Part shown: piece after piece, positions 1-11,423 of the stretch
Position numbering within the stretch: the stretch's first letter is position 1
How the letters are laid out: the number at the start of each line of letters is the position of its first letter
The notes under the pieces: generated by a model
Database searches by the model: none
Seen by the model: only the letters and a program-made list of their open reading frames with translations
Told to the model about the DNA's origin: nothing
From: Rhododendron vialii
Taxonomy: Eukaryota > Streptophyta > Magnoliopsida > Ericales > Ericaceae
Direction: 5' to 3'
Assembly (NCBI RefSeq): GCF_030253575.1
Contig: NC_080559.1
Coordinates: 34,219,501 to 34,283,500 of the forward strand
DNA: 64,000 bases
Made by a program: the position numbers and the translations under genes

Positions 1-43
1 ATTGCAATTTGCAAGCCCGTTTTGTCGGAACTCATATTCAAAG

Positions 44-252
44 AACCCCATTGGGTTGTCTTGGCAATCTTAGCCTGAGACTTAGGGGCCGGTTTGCACA
101 TTCCTAAGATTTTAGGTTCGATTTTCCTTACTAGCAATTCTTGAGGTCACCTTACTCCCACTCATAAGCTTGTGAAACGACTATGGAGAATAGTCCGAGC
201 TAAGTGCGCGCAAGTTGGCCCGGGATACCTTGCATTACCCAAAAAAAAAAAA
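44..252 (+). mobile_element. tRNA-derived SINE with 15-bp TSD
   Basis: A Pol III-type B box (ggttcgatttt, near 115) and a degenerate A-box region near 55-80 lie upstream of an A-rich tail at 241-254. The flanks aactcatattcaaag (29-43) and aactcatattgaaag (253-267) form a 15-bp TSD with one mismatch, as expected after LINE-mediated insertion. The length of about 210 bp suits a plant SINE. The family is not identified. Confidence 0.65.
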
Positions 253-267
253 AACTCATATTGAAAG

Positions 268-563
268 GTTTAGCAACTAGAATTTCACCAAATTAATAGA
301 CATGAATTAATGGCAGCTTCTTTTCCAGAAATTGAGTGTGGTGTTGAATTGTGATGTGGGTTTCATGCTTTTAAAAAACTTGTGTTGAATTTGGTGCAAG
401 TTGTGTCAAATGAGAGAGTTTGTGTGACTCGATTGTGATATGATTTAGAATTATGACGTGGGCTTCATACATTTTACTAATTTTCTGTTAAATTTGCAAA
501 AAATTGATGCAAATAATGCCGAAAATTTATCCAAGACTTACATGTTGGTATAGGTATTGACTA
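268..563. other. non-coding stretch, nothing recognised
   Basis: AT-rich sequence between a SINE and a Stowaway MITE. I see no convincing ORF, RNA gene or repeat structure. Confidence 0.5.
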
Positions 564-811
564 CTCCCTCTGTCCCAATTTAAATGTTCTCCATGAGAGA
601 TCGTGTAACTTTGGCCTAAAAAATAATGTACTTTCGAAATTAATTTTTAATTTTTTTTTTTGCACCATTCAATTCAATGGATCACAATAAGTACTTTCCA
701 ACGGTGCAAAAAAAGTTCGGAAAATATTACAAAAAATATGATTTTTTTTGAGATCAAAGTTACACAATTTTTCATAGGAAGCATTTAAATTGAGACGGAG
801 CCCGGAGGGTG
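564..811. mobile_element. Stowaway-like MITE
   Basis: The left end ctccctctgtcccaattt and the right end aaattgagacggagcc are inverted versions of the Stowaway (Tc1/mariner) terminus, and TA dinucleotides flank both sides (562-563 and 812-813). The arms continue inward: gtgtaactttggcc on the left against gatcaaagttacac on the right. It is non-coding and about 248 bp long. Confidence 0.7.
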
Positions 812-813
812 TA

Positions 814-1679
814 CTGACTTTCGCACCCCACCCCACTTTCCTTACATTTTTTCGCCTTCAATAAGTGAGTTCAGAAAATACGCTTATATTTGAATTTTTT
901 TAATTTTACTTCGGTTTGCACAAATTACAAAACTATCTAGAGCGGCATATTTTTCACCAAATAATAACACTGAAAAGAAGATCAAAACTGATTCCCAAAA
1001 TATATGTTCATTTGACTGAGATAGGTTGCTTGAAATATTTTTCTTTTTTTTTTTGTTTTTTGTTTCCATAAAAGTGCTGAATTTTCGTTTATTAATTGCC
1101 AAATTCTGAGGACTGATCAATCAAAGTGGTGAAAACAGAGATATGTTGCAGGGAAGATTCCCCACCCAGCTTTCCTCTTTTTCCTCAATAATTGATTGTT
1201 CCTCTGGTTTGCACGCCCTTTCGTTTTTTTGTTATTGAGTGATCATCACTGTGTGTGATCATCTTCTCCATTTCTGTGGAAAAAGGTTAAACTTTGTCAC
1301 CATGTGGAAACTAGCTAGCTAGTACTACTCTTTCTCTCTCCCTCCCTCAGAAAACCACATACTGTACATTTCTTCTCTCTTTCATTTTTTTAATCTGAGC
1401 TGTTCAGACTAACTCACGAGCACCTCGATTATCATGGATTTCAAAATTGTCGAATAAACAAACCCGCAGTGGCCTAGAGATTTGCTGATGCCTAGGAGTT
1501 TAGAGGGCGAGCTCCTTACTTTTTTCAAAATCTCCTAGGCCAAACCTTTGGGGTTAAACTATGGACCCTTTAAATACATACACACAAACCAAAACTCCCA
1601 ACGTGGGAGCTAACCCCACAGACACAGGCCCAAGAGCCTCACCCATCCTTCAAGTGGAATTATCCTCATGCCCCTCATC
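814..1679. other. non-coding stretch, nothing recognised
   Basis: Pyrimidine-rich, AT-rich sequence with no supported gene. Around 1480-1550 the repeated word cctagg sits in a weak inverted arrangement, too short to call an element. Confidence 0.4.
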
Positions 1680-1855
1680 AGAAAGAAAAAGGAAAAGGAT
1701 AAGGAAAGGATTTATCTCGGTACGGGTGCCGATATAGATGTGATGCTTTTTCTTTTAGCTATGATGCCTCGTCTCCCTTTATTCTCCTTGTATATTGGTT
1801 GAGATTAATAAAATTATCTCTGCGGTTCAAAAGAAAGAAAAAGAAAAAAGAAAAA
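1680..1855 (+). mobile_element. possible LINE 3' end
   Basis: The segment ends with gagattaataaaattatct followed by an A/G-rich tail. Plant L1-type LINEs often end with a similar AATAAAATTATCT word before the poly(A). No reverse transcriptase frame is visible upstream, so this would be a 5'-truncated copy. The TSD is not resolved. Confidence 0.35.
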
Positions 1856-2771
1856 CTCAAGCCAACACAATGAGTAATTCAAACCTAATTTTTCATTTTT
1901 GGTGGTTGAATTGATATATTAGGGAACTCAAAGCTGGCTGTCAATGCCGGCCTTTTCTAATTAACCTGTTTAACTGGTGATCTACACCATAATTCAAACC
2001 TAATTTCCCTAGGCTATTTTCCTTTGCATAAGAATTTCTGGAATTCTTTTAATTGTTGCATATTATGCCTGTCCTTCTCATAAACGTTTCTGTCACTTCC
2101 CACGTTTCACTGCTTACTTGGATCAGATGGTACGTAGTTGAGATCCCGAATTCGCATTTTTACTTTGCATTTCTAGGTGAATTTTTTTCCGCTTTTCATA
2201 ATTTTGTTTCTGCTGATTTTTTTTCCCGGTCAAACGGAAATTCATAATTTTGTTTTTTTTTTTCTTTTTCTGATTGCTCATATATAAGAATTCCATCAAT
2301 CAACCACGCAAGAAAGAAGTGAAATTGAGAATAAAGGGCACATAGCCCAAATTGTAAGTTGCTCCCTCTATATATCGGTTAGAGTCTCATAATAAGGTCT
2401 CGTTCCCTACCCACTAGACTAACGCTAAAGTAGGATTCCTTTTTGTGCCAAAAAAATGAAATCCTTCATTTGCTTTGAAAACCAAATTAATATTGCTTAA
2501 TGACTTTGGCTTCCAAAACACTAGTAGTACTTCAAGAATGCAAGCCAATTTCTACACTAGTGCTTGTATATATCTTCATTTTCTAAGAATAACAGTACAA
2601 TTGGTTGTTGCAGATCGAGAATTTGCTGGGTGGTTTGCTCCCTCGTATTTGGGTTTTCTACTCCTGCTTTGCTGCTTTTGGCATTTTTTCTTTTAGTATT
2701 TATTGCTCCAAAAACTAGCTAGTACTCCAGTATTAATTTAAAACCTATGAGCCACTGTTTCCATCAGGTAT

Positions 2772-2773
<2 letters not shown>
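1856..2773. other. non-coding stretch with possible tRNA-like SINE head
   Basis: No gene is supported. On the minus strand at about 2385-2435 the words gttagtctagtggg and gaacgagacc resemble a tRNA-derived A-box region, but no B box or TSD was found, so it is only a weak SINE candidate. Confidence 0.25.

Positions 2774-2832
<59 letters not shown>
2774..2832. repeat. (CT)n-(CA)n microsatellite
   Basis: An uninterrupted CT run of about 43 bp passes directly into a CA run of about 16 bp. A further pure CT run lies at 3368-3405. Confidence 0.9.
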
Positions 2833-3364
2833 AGCATGGACATATGATTAAAAGTCCTTTAAAGTTTGCACAATATGAGGGGCCATTTGCTTAATTGTGT
2901 CCCCCCTTGATGTAAGGTATAGGAAAAATCTCGACCGTTGAATCTTTGAAGCTTTCACAATATTAGGGACCATATGCTTAATAACTATGAGTAGAGACAG
3001 CTCATTTGGTACAATCCACTTTGAAAAGTAGCAAAAATAATTAAATCTTATGTCCCCACATGGGACATGGGCATCCCCAGAAATTCTTTTCATTCTTTCA
3101 TCTCTACAAAGTTTTAAAAAATAAAAAATAAAAACTGCTGCACTCATTTTACCCCAAAAAAACAAAAACAAAAAAATCAACTAATAATATCGGTGTTTAC
3201 GGCCTTTTCCCCTCTCTTTTTTCCTTATTTTCCAACAGATAGAAAAAAGAACATTGCAGGAAATTATGATCACCAACACTTGCCTACATTTCTTCATTCA
3301 ATTTGGAAAGCATGCCATGCATTCATGCATGCATACTTGTAGTTGTTTGATCCATTCAGCCTTT

Positions 3365-3407
<43 letters not shown>

Positions 3408-3918
3408 TTTCACTTTCGATTACTTTCATCCCATTTGTCTTGTACCAAAAATCAACAAACACAAAGGTATACAGTCCTCAACTTTTTGCAGCTTTTATAT
3501 CCAAAAGTAAAACCATCAACAAAAATCAGACAAAGCACACTTGACTTGGAAGAGGGGTAGCATCGTAAAAGTACTAATCCAACAGCCATTAGTTTTAATC
3601 ACTTAATGACCTCATGTGTTCAACTTTATGCCTACAATGCTATTCCAAAAAATTTAATCTCCAACAAAAGTAAAGCAGATACTAAAAAGTAACAACCCTA
3701 ATTTCGGGATACGTTACACTTAAAAAAATCATAAAGCATGAGTAAGCAGTATATATAGTGTGTTAATTTCTTCCATTAGCAAACATGATCATCACAGAGG
3801 ATGGCCTAGGAATCTTCCAGCTAGCTAACATATGATCAATAATAATGTGAATCTAATAATGTGCTTAGGGAAGACTATTAGGAGACACGGGTACGTTGGT
3901 TCAATTGGATGCATATAT
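2833..3918. other. non-coding stretch with one CT microsatellite
   Basis: AT-rich sequence with the pure CT repeat at 3368-3405. The minus-strand ORF over 2848-3180 is lysine/phenylalanine-rich, resembles no family I know and looks fortuitous. Confidence 0.5.
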
Positions 3919-4006
3919 GGATCGATCCAGATCATTGTAAGAAAATGTACATAGGATCGATCCAGATCATTGTAAGAAAATGTACATAGGATCGATCCAT
4001 GTCATC
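3919..4006. repeat. 35-bp tandem repeat, 2.5 copies
   Basis: Two identical 35-bp units (3919-3953 and 3954-3988), each starting ggatcgatcc and containing aagaaaatgtacata, are followed by a partial third unit (ggatcgatccatgtcat). The identity of the two full copies suggests a recent duplication. Confidence 0.85.
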
Positions 4007-4650
4007 GTATCCGGCCCAATTGACTAACTAATTCGGAAGGCCTTTATAGAATCCTGAAATGTCTGTTGTACGACAAAAAAAAAAGATGGGGTGTCATAGG
4101 TTTCATTTTAGTTGCAGATTATACTCTACGTGCACACACAATACAAAAGTTTTGTTTGTACTTCCTTACCCATTTTACTTGTGTTTTTTGAACAGCGAAA
4201 AAGAAGGATTTTATTGATCTTTGATCGAATGAGTACAAAAATCAAGAGGGGCAACAATAAAATGGCATCACGAGGAAAAATATCTCAACTAGATTGGCAT
4301 CCAACCCTCGACAATCACATGGCAGCTGAAGACCCCACAAACGGATACAAGGTTGCCCAGAAAAAAGATCTACTCTAAAGCCTATTAACATGATGTGATG
4401 AATTACAGTGATGGGACAATGATAATGTAGATGGAAAATATGTTATGGAAACGATAGTGGAGATGGAAATCAAAAAAAGTTTTGGCGCATTAATTTAGTT
4501 GTTGGAGTGAGGGACCATTATTAATTTGAGGTACTGACTATTTTGTATCTTGCAGGAAATGGCAACCGTCGGATAGTATTTTTAATGGTCAAGATTTGTT
4601 TTCATATATAATTTTACTGGTAAAAAAAATCAATAGATCTGAACCATTAA
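4007..4650. other. non-coding stretch, nothing recognised
   Basis: AT-rich sequence. The 88-codon frame at 4112-4378 shows no family features. Confidence 0.45.
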
Positions 4651-4800
4651 GGTTGTGTTTGGTTACTAATTTAGTTTAGTTTTCCAATCATTACTTTATT
4701 TCTTTCTTCAATCATTACTTATCTTTTCAATCATTACTCTATTTTTCTCTCTACCCACTATCAAAACTAAACTAAACTAAAATACCAACCAAACAAAGCC
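4651..4800. mobile_element. Tourist-like MITE (TAA TSD)
   Basis: Termini ggttgtgtttggtt and aaccaaacaaagcc are near-perfect inverted repeats, and the arms continue with tagtttagttt against aaactaaacta. A TAA trinucleotide flanks each end (4648-4650, 4801-4803), as expected for PIF/Harbinger-derived Tourist elements. Length is 150 bp and it is non-coding. A hAT origin is less likely because no 8-bp TSD is seen. Confidence 0.65.
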
Positions 4801-4803
4801 TAA

Positions 4804-6660
4804 ATTGTTATTGTAAACGATTCAAATTAAACTGCACACGCTTCTCTGCAGTTGAAATATCTAAATACGCATCGAAAATGTTTTGTTCCTTGTACGATCA
4901 AGAGTATGCAAGAAAACATTGGAATCTCATCAATGCTTCATCAGGACCATAATAAGACAGGAACAATATGTTTCATGTAGTCGATCAAGGTCAATTTTTT
5001 CACACATGGTCTGTTTTTACCCTATCGATCGGGACCAACAGCTTCTCAAGACATCTCGGCGTTGCGTCTATCGTCTTGCTTTTTTGAACGGCACAGAGGA
5101 AAAACTTATTAATCAAATGTAACAGTTACCTGCAGAGATTAAAGGGACGAGAGAAAGGGCATCACAACGAGAGAATGATATCGATCCCCAATTTCATACA
5201 TAAGCGCAGTCATATCAAATTTCAGCTTCTTCTGTAGAAAGAACACTTTATGCTCTTAGGCACCACCACGTGGCGTCTCAAGTGAAAGTATGACAGCAAA
5301 AAGAGTTGGGCCATCCTATGGCGGTGCTTAGGACAATTGAAAATTAATTAATTACCCTCTCTTGTCAGTGCTCTCCTGAAAGAAACAACCCCCATTACTC
5401 AAGTAAATTAAGAAAATCTTGACCATATTTATGTATTTTCCAGTTTCGGAAAATTAACATTTACCTAACCTCTCATTTTTTTTCATTTAATGGGGCTTTT
5501 TATATAAACTTGTAGAACATAAGCTGGTGGGGTGGTTCCATAGACCAAAACCTTGTGGTCCATTCTAAAATTCAATAATGGAGCAATACTGTACCCCATT
5601 AGTACTCACTATTCACTTAGCTTACTTTGTCGTAGAAATTACGATGTTAGGAATTGATTTTTGCACTCCACAAATTATTACCTGCACCCCGAAAGCGGAG
5701 TGCGAAAATCCATTGGAAATCACTGTCCTATATACAATGCAAGGGAAAAAACTCTTAATCCTGATTAAAACATGTAGACCCGACATTTCTTTGATCAGTG
5801 TACTTACGACTTAGTGATTTTTTCATCAACGCTGCTACGGCCACGATCGGTGCTCTGGCCGTCGGTGGCCTTAGCGCGCATTTTCGTTTTTTTCATGTCC
5901 ATATGCAGATTATATTCTGCAAAGGAACCTACGGAATGGTCTATGCAAGTAGCTTGTACAGAAGTCTTTAAAAAGAAAGACAAAGAATCTAATTTATAAC
6001 CATCTGTACAAATAAGGTAAAATTCCTTCAGAAATCATGATCTATTCAATGTATTCTTCCATTCGCCAAAAAGGGACCAAATTCATTGATTGGTTTACCT
6101 CTTCTTGAAGGGAAAACTAACGGTTCCATCTATGTGTCTTTAGATCTAGAGAGAGAGAGAGAGATCAGCTCGTGCTAATCACGCGAACCTATCGTTCTTT
6201 TGATTTTTCCATTGATTTTTTTTTTTTTTTGGGGCTGGATGAGGATCGATGAAAAAGTCAAAAGAATGGTAGTGGTAAAAGATAACTGATTAGTGCCGCC
6301 AAACCGAGAAAATAAACCACAAACAATACAAAAACAAATCTGCATATATCTAATCAAGAAATAAAGTACACACTAACTCGTACCATAAACTGAATTCTTT
6401 TTAATGGGTTTCCCACACAAGGACAATGGGTCTCGAAGTTTATGTATAGGTCTGGAGTGTAAGGGAAGAGATCAGTATGATTTCACTTGAATCTACCATT
6501 TAACAAATTGTATAACAATGACCTAGTTAATTAATCAGGTAAACGATCAAAATCAAATGACATCAATTAGGTAAAATCTTGCCTTAAATGACAGATCAAG
6601 GATTCAAGATACATACCATGTGGAAGAAGAAGCAACCGCATCCAATCCGATCACCCTTTT
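4804..6660. other. non-coding stretch downstream of MIR396
   Basis: No protein gene is supported. A short inverted repeat with tttttgcactcc facing ggagtgcgaaaa lies at about 5660-5712 and may be a MITE relic. A GA repeat lies near 6149-6163. The right part, up to the hairpin, probably includes the 3' portion of the minus-strand pri-miR396 transcript, whose end I cannot place. Confidence 0.4.
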
Positions 6661-6667
6661 GACCCGA

Positions 6668-6766
6668 TTCGTATCTTCCCACAGCTTTATTGAACTGCAA
6701 TTTTTAAATCACCTCGAAATTGCGACGGATCGGATGCAGTTCAAGAAAGCTGTGGAAAAATACGAA
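6668..6766 (-). ncRNA. MIR396: MIR396 precursor hairpin
   Basis: Read on the minus strand, the 5' arm at 6757-6737 is a 21-nt match to mature miR396 (starts TTCCACAGCTTTCTTGAACT and ends in G). The 3' arm at 6695-6675 matches the classical miR396a-3p star (GTTCAATAAAGCTGTGGGAA then G). The arms pair through the duplex, and the stem extends with TTCGTAT facing ATACGAA; the loop is about 40 nt. miR396 guides repression of GRF transcription-factor mRNAs and so limits cell proliferation in leaves; this is family knowledge. A TATA box lies about 150 nt upstream of the mature strand. The identification rests on remembered mature and star sequences, both fully matched. Confidence 0.95.
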
Positions 6767-6815
6767 GGGAGTCATCTGTAGACCTACCAAACCTATTTAC
6801 CCTAATAGGGTTTTT

Positions 6816-6879
6816 AAGAGAGAGAGAGAGAGAGTGAGAGGGAGAGGGAGGGAGGGAGGGAGAGAGAGAGAGAGAGGGG
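6816..6879. repeat. GA-rich microsatellite in the MIR396 leader
   Basis: Imperfect (GA)n/(GGGA)n repeat on the plus strand. On the minus strand it is a CT-rich tract between the predicted MIR396 start site and the hairpin, so it would lie in the 5' part of the primary transcript. Confidence 0.8.
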
Positions 6880-6905
6880 TTGAGCAGATGGGAAAAGGAG
6901 AGAGA

Positions 6906-6915
6906 GTATTTATAG
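6906..6915 (-). promoter_or_regulatory. TATA box of MIR396
   Basis: CTATAAATAC on the minus strand. A start site 25-35 nt downstream would fall near 6875-6880, at the edge of the CT tract and about 120 nt before the mature miRNA, a typical layout for a plant MIR gene. Confidence 0.6.
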
Positions 6916-7598
6916 CAGAGCTGAGGGGGGTTTTTCCACCAATCCCCAGGAGAATATTGGGGGGCTATAAGAAGAACTGATGCACCACCGTACGCTATTA
7001 AAAAGCTGAGTCTGTTTGATCCGATAAAAGCCTATAATATAAACAGACGTGTATAATGCTGACATCTTGTGAAGTCATCTGCATCGTGCGGCTGAGATAC
7101 TAGTATCTAAGTGATTGAACGGCGATGGAATCCAAGATTGGATAACTCTGCTGAACGAAACAAGTCTTTCGATTTTGAACTCGTATTCATACGTTAAAAG
7201 CTAATTGAAGATTGGTAACCGAGTTTGAGCATTTTTTTAAGCTCACCGAGGTTTCAAATTAGCTTGAGCATGCTATTACTCAGTCCGTTCGATTTATGAT
7301 GTATTATAAACAATTGAAGCTACTTCTACTTGTGTTTGTCTTAATTAAAACTCATTTGAGATTAACTCGTTCCATAGACAATTTAAGCCTGAATATATTT
7401 TGAAAATTTGATAAATTTTCAAACCAAGTTTTATCAATCACTTACTTGGTTTGCTTGGCTTGTTTACTTACTTGGTTTGCTTGGCTCGTCTATCACCCGT
7501 AGGTGGAAACACACGTGAAGGATCTCATATAGTCTATGGATCAGCCGCGTCTACACAGTCGAAATTCCCTCACCACCACGCGCCCTCGTGCATGATCA
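6916..7598. other. MIR396 upstream region
   Basis: Intergenic sequence that would contain the MIR396 promoter. The stretch 7200-7500 has dispersed words such as gagcatttttttaagctc, also seen in CNOT10 intron 1, suggesting a worn dispersed repeat. No ORF is supported. Confidence 0.35.
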
Positions 7599-7607
7599 CT
7601 TCTTTAA

Positions 7608-7984
7608 CAGCAATGCTACATACACAGCAAAAGTGCACAGATTTTTTGTGGGGCCCACTACGGATTCCACACAAATAATCCGAGCCGTTCATTAAATGTA
7701 AAACATTTTTTCAAGGCTCCCGCAAAAAATCAGCTCAATTCGATACTCATAGGTGCTCGATTCAATCATTTAACTTTTCATTCGAATTTCAGGATAATGA
7801 AAAGTTAGATGATTGAATCGAGCACTTATAGGTGTTGGATTAAGCTAATTTTTTGCGAAAACCCTTGAAAAAATGTTTTACATTTAATGAACGGCTTGGA
7901 TTATTTGTGTGGGACCCGTAGTGGGCCCCACAAAAAATCTGTGCACAAAATCTGTGCACTTTTGCTGTGTGTGTAACATTTCTG
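7608..7984. mobile_element. fold-back MITE, 9-bp TSD (Mutator-type), copy 1
   Basis: The element is one long inverted repeat: the left end cagcaatgctacatacacag mirrors the right end, whose complement begins cagaaatgttacacacacag. The arms share agcaaaagtgcacaga and taaatgtaaaacattttttc. A perfect 9-bp TSD cttctttaa flanks it at 7599-7607 and 7985-7993. Nine-bp TSDs with long terminal inverted repeats point to Mutator-like transposition. It is 377 bp, non-coding, and has a related copy at 53369-53759. Confidence 0.8.
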
Positions 7985-7993
7985 CTTCTTTAA

Positions 7994-9692
7994 TTACATT
8001 TTCATCTGTGGGTAATTTAAATTTTGGGGTTCAGCTCATCTCACTGCCAATATTCACCTAATCTTTCCAAGTTTTAACAACTTTTGCCACATCCCGAGTC
8101 TGCAACGGTGATCCAAACCTTTCATTCAAAATGTTTCGCATAAAATGATATCTAGCAAGAAAATCAACTTGATCGGACATCGATCTATATGTATAAACGG
8201 TTTTGATCGAACAATGCAAACGTGTTTCCAAATCAAAGGGAGTTATTACAGATGGGTTCAAGATTTACTCTAAAACAATCAAAAAAACAAGATTTATTTC
8301 GCAAGAATTTCTAAAGATAAGTTATAACAGGATTGACTTCACAATCATCCACATAAGTTATAGCAATTTTAACGATATCCAATCATGGTGAGTTATAACA
8401 AGATTGACTTGGCAAGAATCTCTAAAAGATAAGCTATTTTGATAATCAAAATGTGTTAAGCAAGAACCCACAAAAAGTCACAAGTACCGTACTATAGTGC
8501 AATCCTTGAAATGAGAATGGAGAGGAGTTGATTCAGACTCTGGTTTTGGGTCTTTTCGTCTTTCTATATGAATTTTAAAAAAAAATTGGTCTATAACAAA
8601 AAATATAACGTAAAAATCATACTCCAATGTTGTATGAAATAAGAGAAAATAACCAAAAAGACCATGCAAAAAATTCTCTAAAAAATTTGTCCAAGCTCAT
8701 CCTAGTGTTTTGGAGAATGAATCAATGGAACAATAGATGAATAAGACTGGATCATAAAGACATATAATGGGAGGATTCTCATTGATCAAACTGAATGGAT
8801 TCGGTACGTTTTTGCACACAACACCGTGCAATCGAGCGTGAAAGCTCTCAAAAAAATTTCTTTTCTAATTCGTGCATCAAAGGGAATTAAAATTTCAAAT
8901 TAAAGTTAATGAAGCTTAAAAGAAAGCGAACTGACATGGCTTACGAGGGTGGGGGTGTAATGGAATCACATGGGAAGCATGTGAGAGGTGAGACCCATGC
9001 AGTACTGTGGGCAAAAATGACATATCTGTCGGTGTCGGGTGTAGTGGTGGTGCCCTATATACCCACGGACCCGGAGTGTTGTAGTGCACCTCCGCACTAC
9101 ACATGTATGCCGATCCGGCCGACCATTTCGGTAATGAACGGTTCAAATTTTCATCCGAACAATGAACGGCTAAAATTTGTAGAAATTCGGATTAAATCCA
9201 ATCCATCCGTGCCGATATGGACAGTCGGTGCACTGCAGCCCCTTCCATTCCTATACCCACCCCCTCTCCCTACTCTTTCACCTTTGTTTTCTCATACCAT
9301 ACAATAATCTAGTTTTTTTTACCCATAATCTTTTATATATATACACACACTATATTCTAGTCGATCACAATGAGTATCAAACTCTTCTATAATATTTTGA
9401 ACCCATAACGTCACGGCACTTTGTGCTTCTACACAATCACTAGGTCAAAAGTTTTGAGGATTTGAATCCAAAATAGTAAGACATATCTATTGAATTGATT
9501 TTGAATAGAGGAAGTAGGGTGAGGTTTGAGGGACACAAGTGCGTACGATATAACATATTCACGATGATTTCATTTTTCATCTCGGTAACATGATAGAAGT
9601 ATTCTGTCAACGGCACCAAGAGTGCAATCAGGTACCACAAAAAAAGAGGTCACGAGTGCTAATAAAAAAGAGTCATGCTATGAGTACCAACT
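7994..9692. other. non-coding stretch, no recognised gene
   Basis: ORFs of 60-130 codons occur but none shows family features. Around 9020-9240 GC-richer sequence contains weakly inverted words (gtgcacctccgcactac and ggtgcactgcag), possibly a degraded inverted-repeat element without a resolvable TSD. Confidence 0.35.
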
Positions 9693-9906
9693 GGGGGGAG
9701 GGAAATCGTACCGACCGGCCACCGGACGGCCGATCCGAGCCGTCCAAAAATTCTATAAAAAAAACCCGTTGAGGCCATCGCGGGAATCAACTGCATCCGA
9801 TGTATGTAGGGTGCTTGATCTAAATACCTTTCGTGTATATATCGGATCAGCCGTCCGGTGGTCGAAGACGGCCAGGGCGGCCAGTCGGTACGATTTCCCT
9901 CCCCCC
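9693..9906. mobile_element. short terminal-inverted-repeat element
   Basis: The left end ggggggagggaaatcgtacc and the right end (complement ggggggagggaaatcgtacc) are identical over at least 20 bases, and the arms extend with gaccggccaccggacgg. Length is 214 bp and it is non-coding. No TSD is evident at the G-run boundary, so the superfamily is open. Confidence 0.6.
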
Positions 9907-11265
9907 TATCGGTACCTATATCATTTTTGTTGAATAAAAAAAGGAGGAGGAGGTCACGAGTTTAACTCGTATTTAAAGGTGCTAATCTAACTTTTTCTAA
10001 CAAAATTGACTTTCGCCCATTTAAAAAAACAAAAAAAAAAATGATAGAAGTATCCACTTAACATGTGACAAACATTTGAGCAGTCTTTAATCAAGCACAC
10101 CCCAAATATTCAGGCCGTATATATGGTGCTATTTATCTTGAGACTACCCCTACGTCGGGCCTTAGTCTTTCTCAATTCGTGAGTGGAGATTGTTCCAATG
10201 ATTCCAATCCGCAGCCCACAACATAGGGATTGGGGATGGTGTTGTGCACATTCGTACCGTTCATCTTGGTAATTAATGGTCCGGATTATCGAGACGGATG
10301 AATGGTTAAGATTACACACAATACCATGCAATTTAAACCGTTGATTGTCGAGACAGACAGTTCGAATGTATACAAAACCCTAGTGAATGGCTATAATTTT
10401 CCCACCTAACAAGATTTTGATGATGGTTATTCTTGACCAACTAATTTGTTATGGCTTCGTAACACGTTCACCTGTATCTTCATCTAGCCTCCAATCCTAG
10501 ACCTTAGACTTACCTCAAAGTTTTATGTTTGAAATCTCTTAACTGTATAATTAGCTCTTATAGGACCAGTCTATAGACTCTATACGGATCGGAACTTGTC
10601 CTAGTTTTAATTGAACTTTACGTTAGTGGACGGTATAATAAATTCCTCTCTAGTCGAGGTGTGCGTCATTTGACCCAAACACTTTTTGAGTTAACAAAAA
10701 ACAGTACCGCAGTTTCATGCATATGATCTCCATTTCAGAATGCCCAGGAATCCGCTGGACATCTCAGTGGCGGGGTTGGATCAGTGGCAAAGTCATAGGG
10801 TTAGATCAATGGCGAAGTCACAGAGGAACCAATGGGGGCACAGATCGATTTCAATTTTAGCCCTAATTATAAAGGTCATGATATTTTGTATCCATAAATT
10901 ACACACATTTTTCTCGTATAAAACTTATATCCTTGGTATCTTTGTCAAGTTTCTTAAAAAAATTATCTTTTATGTATTTTTTTCCCTTTAAAGACACGTT
11001 ATCTATGCGTATGTGTGTGTATATTGTAGCAAATGTCATGTTTTAAGTTCACCCAACACACACATAGAGCTAGCCCTGACCTAAACCAAGTGTTGCGGCT
11101 GTTTTAAGCCTCCAAAAAAATTTTGAATTTTAAGGGTCTCTTTTACTTTTTAATCTCTTATTATAGTCTAACAAAAGAGGCCCTATTTTTAATTTTTAGT
11201 TTAAGTCCCCGAAAAATCAAAGCCAACTCTACACACACACAACATAAAGGGGAGCTCTTGGCACA
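9907..11265. other. non-coding stretch, nothing recognised
   Basis: AT-rich intergenic sequence. Short repeats such as gagacggatgaatggttaag and gagacagacagttcg near 10290-10355 suggest old repeat debris. No gene is supported. Confidence 0.4.
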
Positions 11266-11423
11266 GAGAAGTTTTTTAGTGTCGAGCGGTAACCACATGG
11301 TGGTGGTACCCGTCGGGGATCTGGGTTGTCCATGTTTGCATGGACGGTCCAAATTTATTCCCTCTCTCTCCCTCACCCGACGCTCTCTTTCCGTGATACC
11401 CTACCGGCACCCAAAATTTCTCC
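11266..11423. mobile_element. inverted-repeat element, GAGAA/GCGGGTACC family, copy 1
   Basis: The left end gagaagttttttagtgtcga and the complement of the right end ggagaaattttgggtgccgg are similar inverted termini. Related termini occur at 57520-57777 and 62996-63216. It is about 160 bp and non-coding. The TSD is not resolved. It sits about 430 bp upstream of the BED/hAT gene leader. Confidence 0.45.

Noticed and set aside
6720..6980. 86-codon plus frame over MIR396
   Set aside because: Antisense to the miRNA hairpin and to the GA-rich leader; no protein features.
9000..9240. Another inverted-repeat MITE
   Set aside because: The opposed words are short and no TSD or continuous arms could be aligned by eye.
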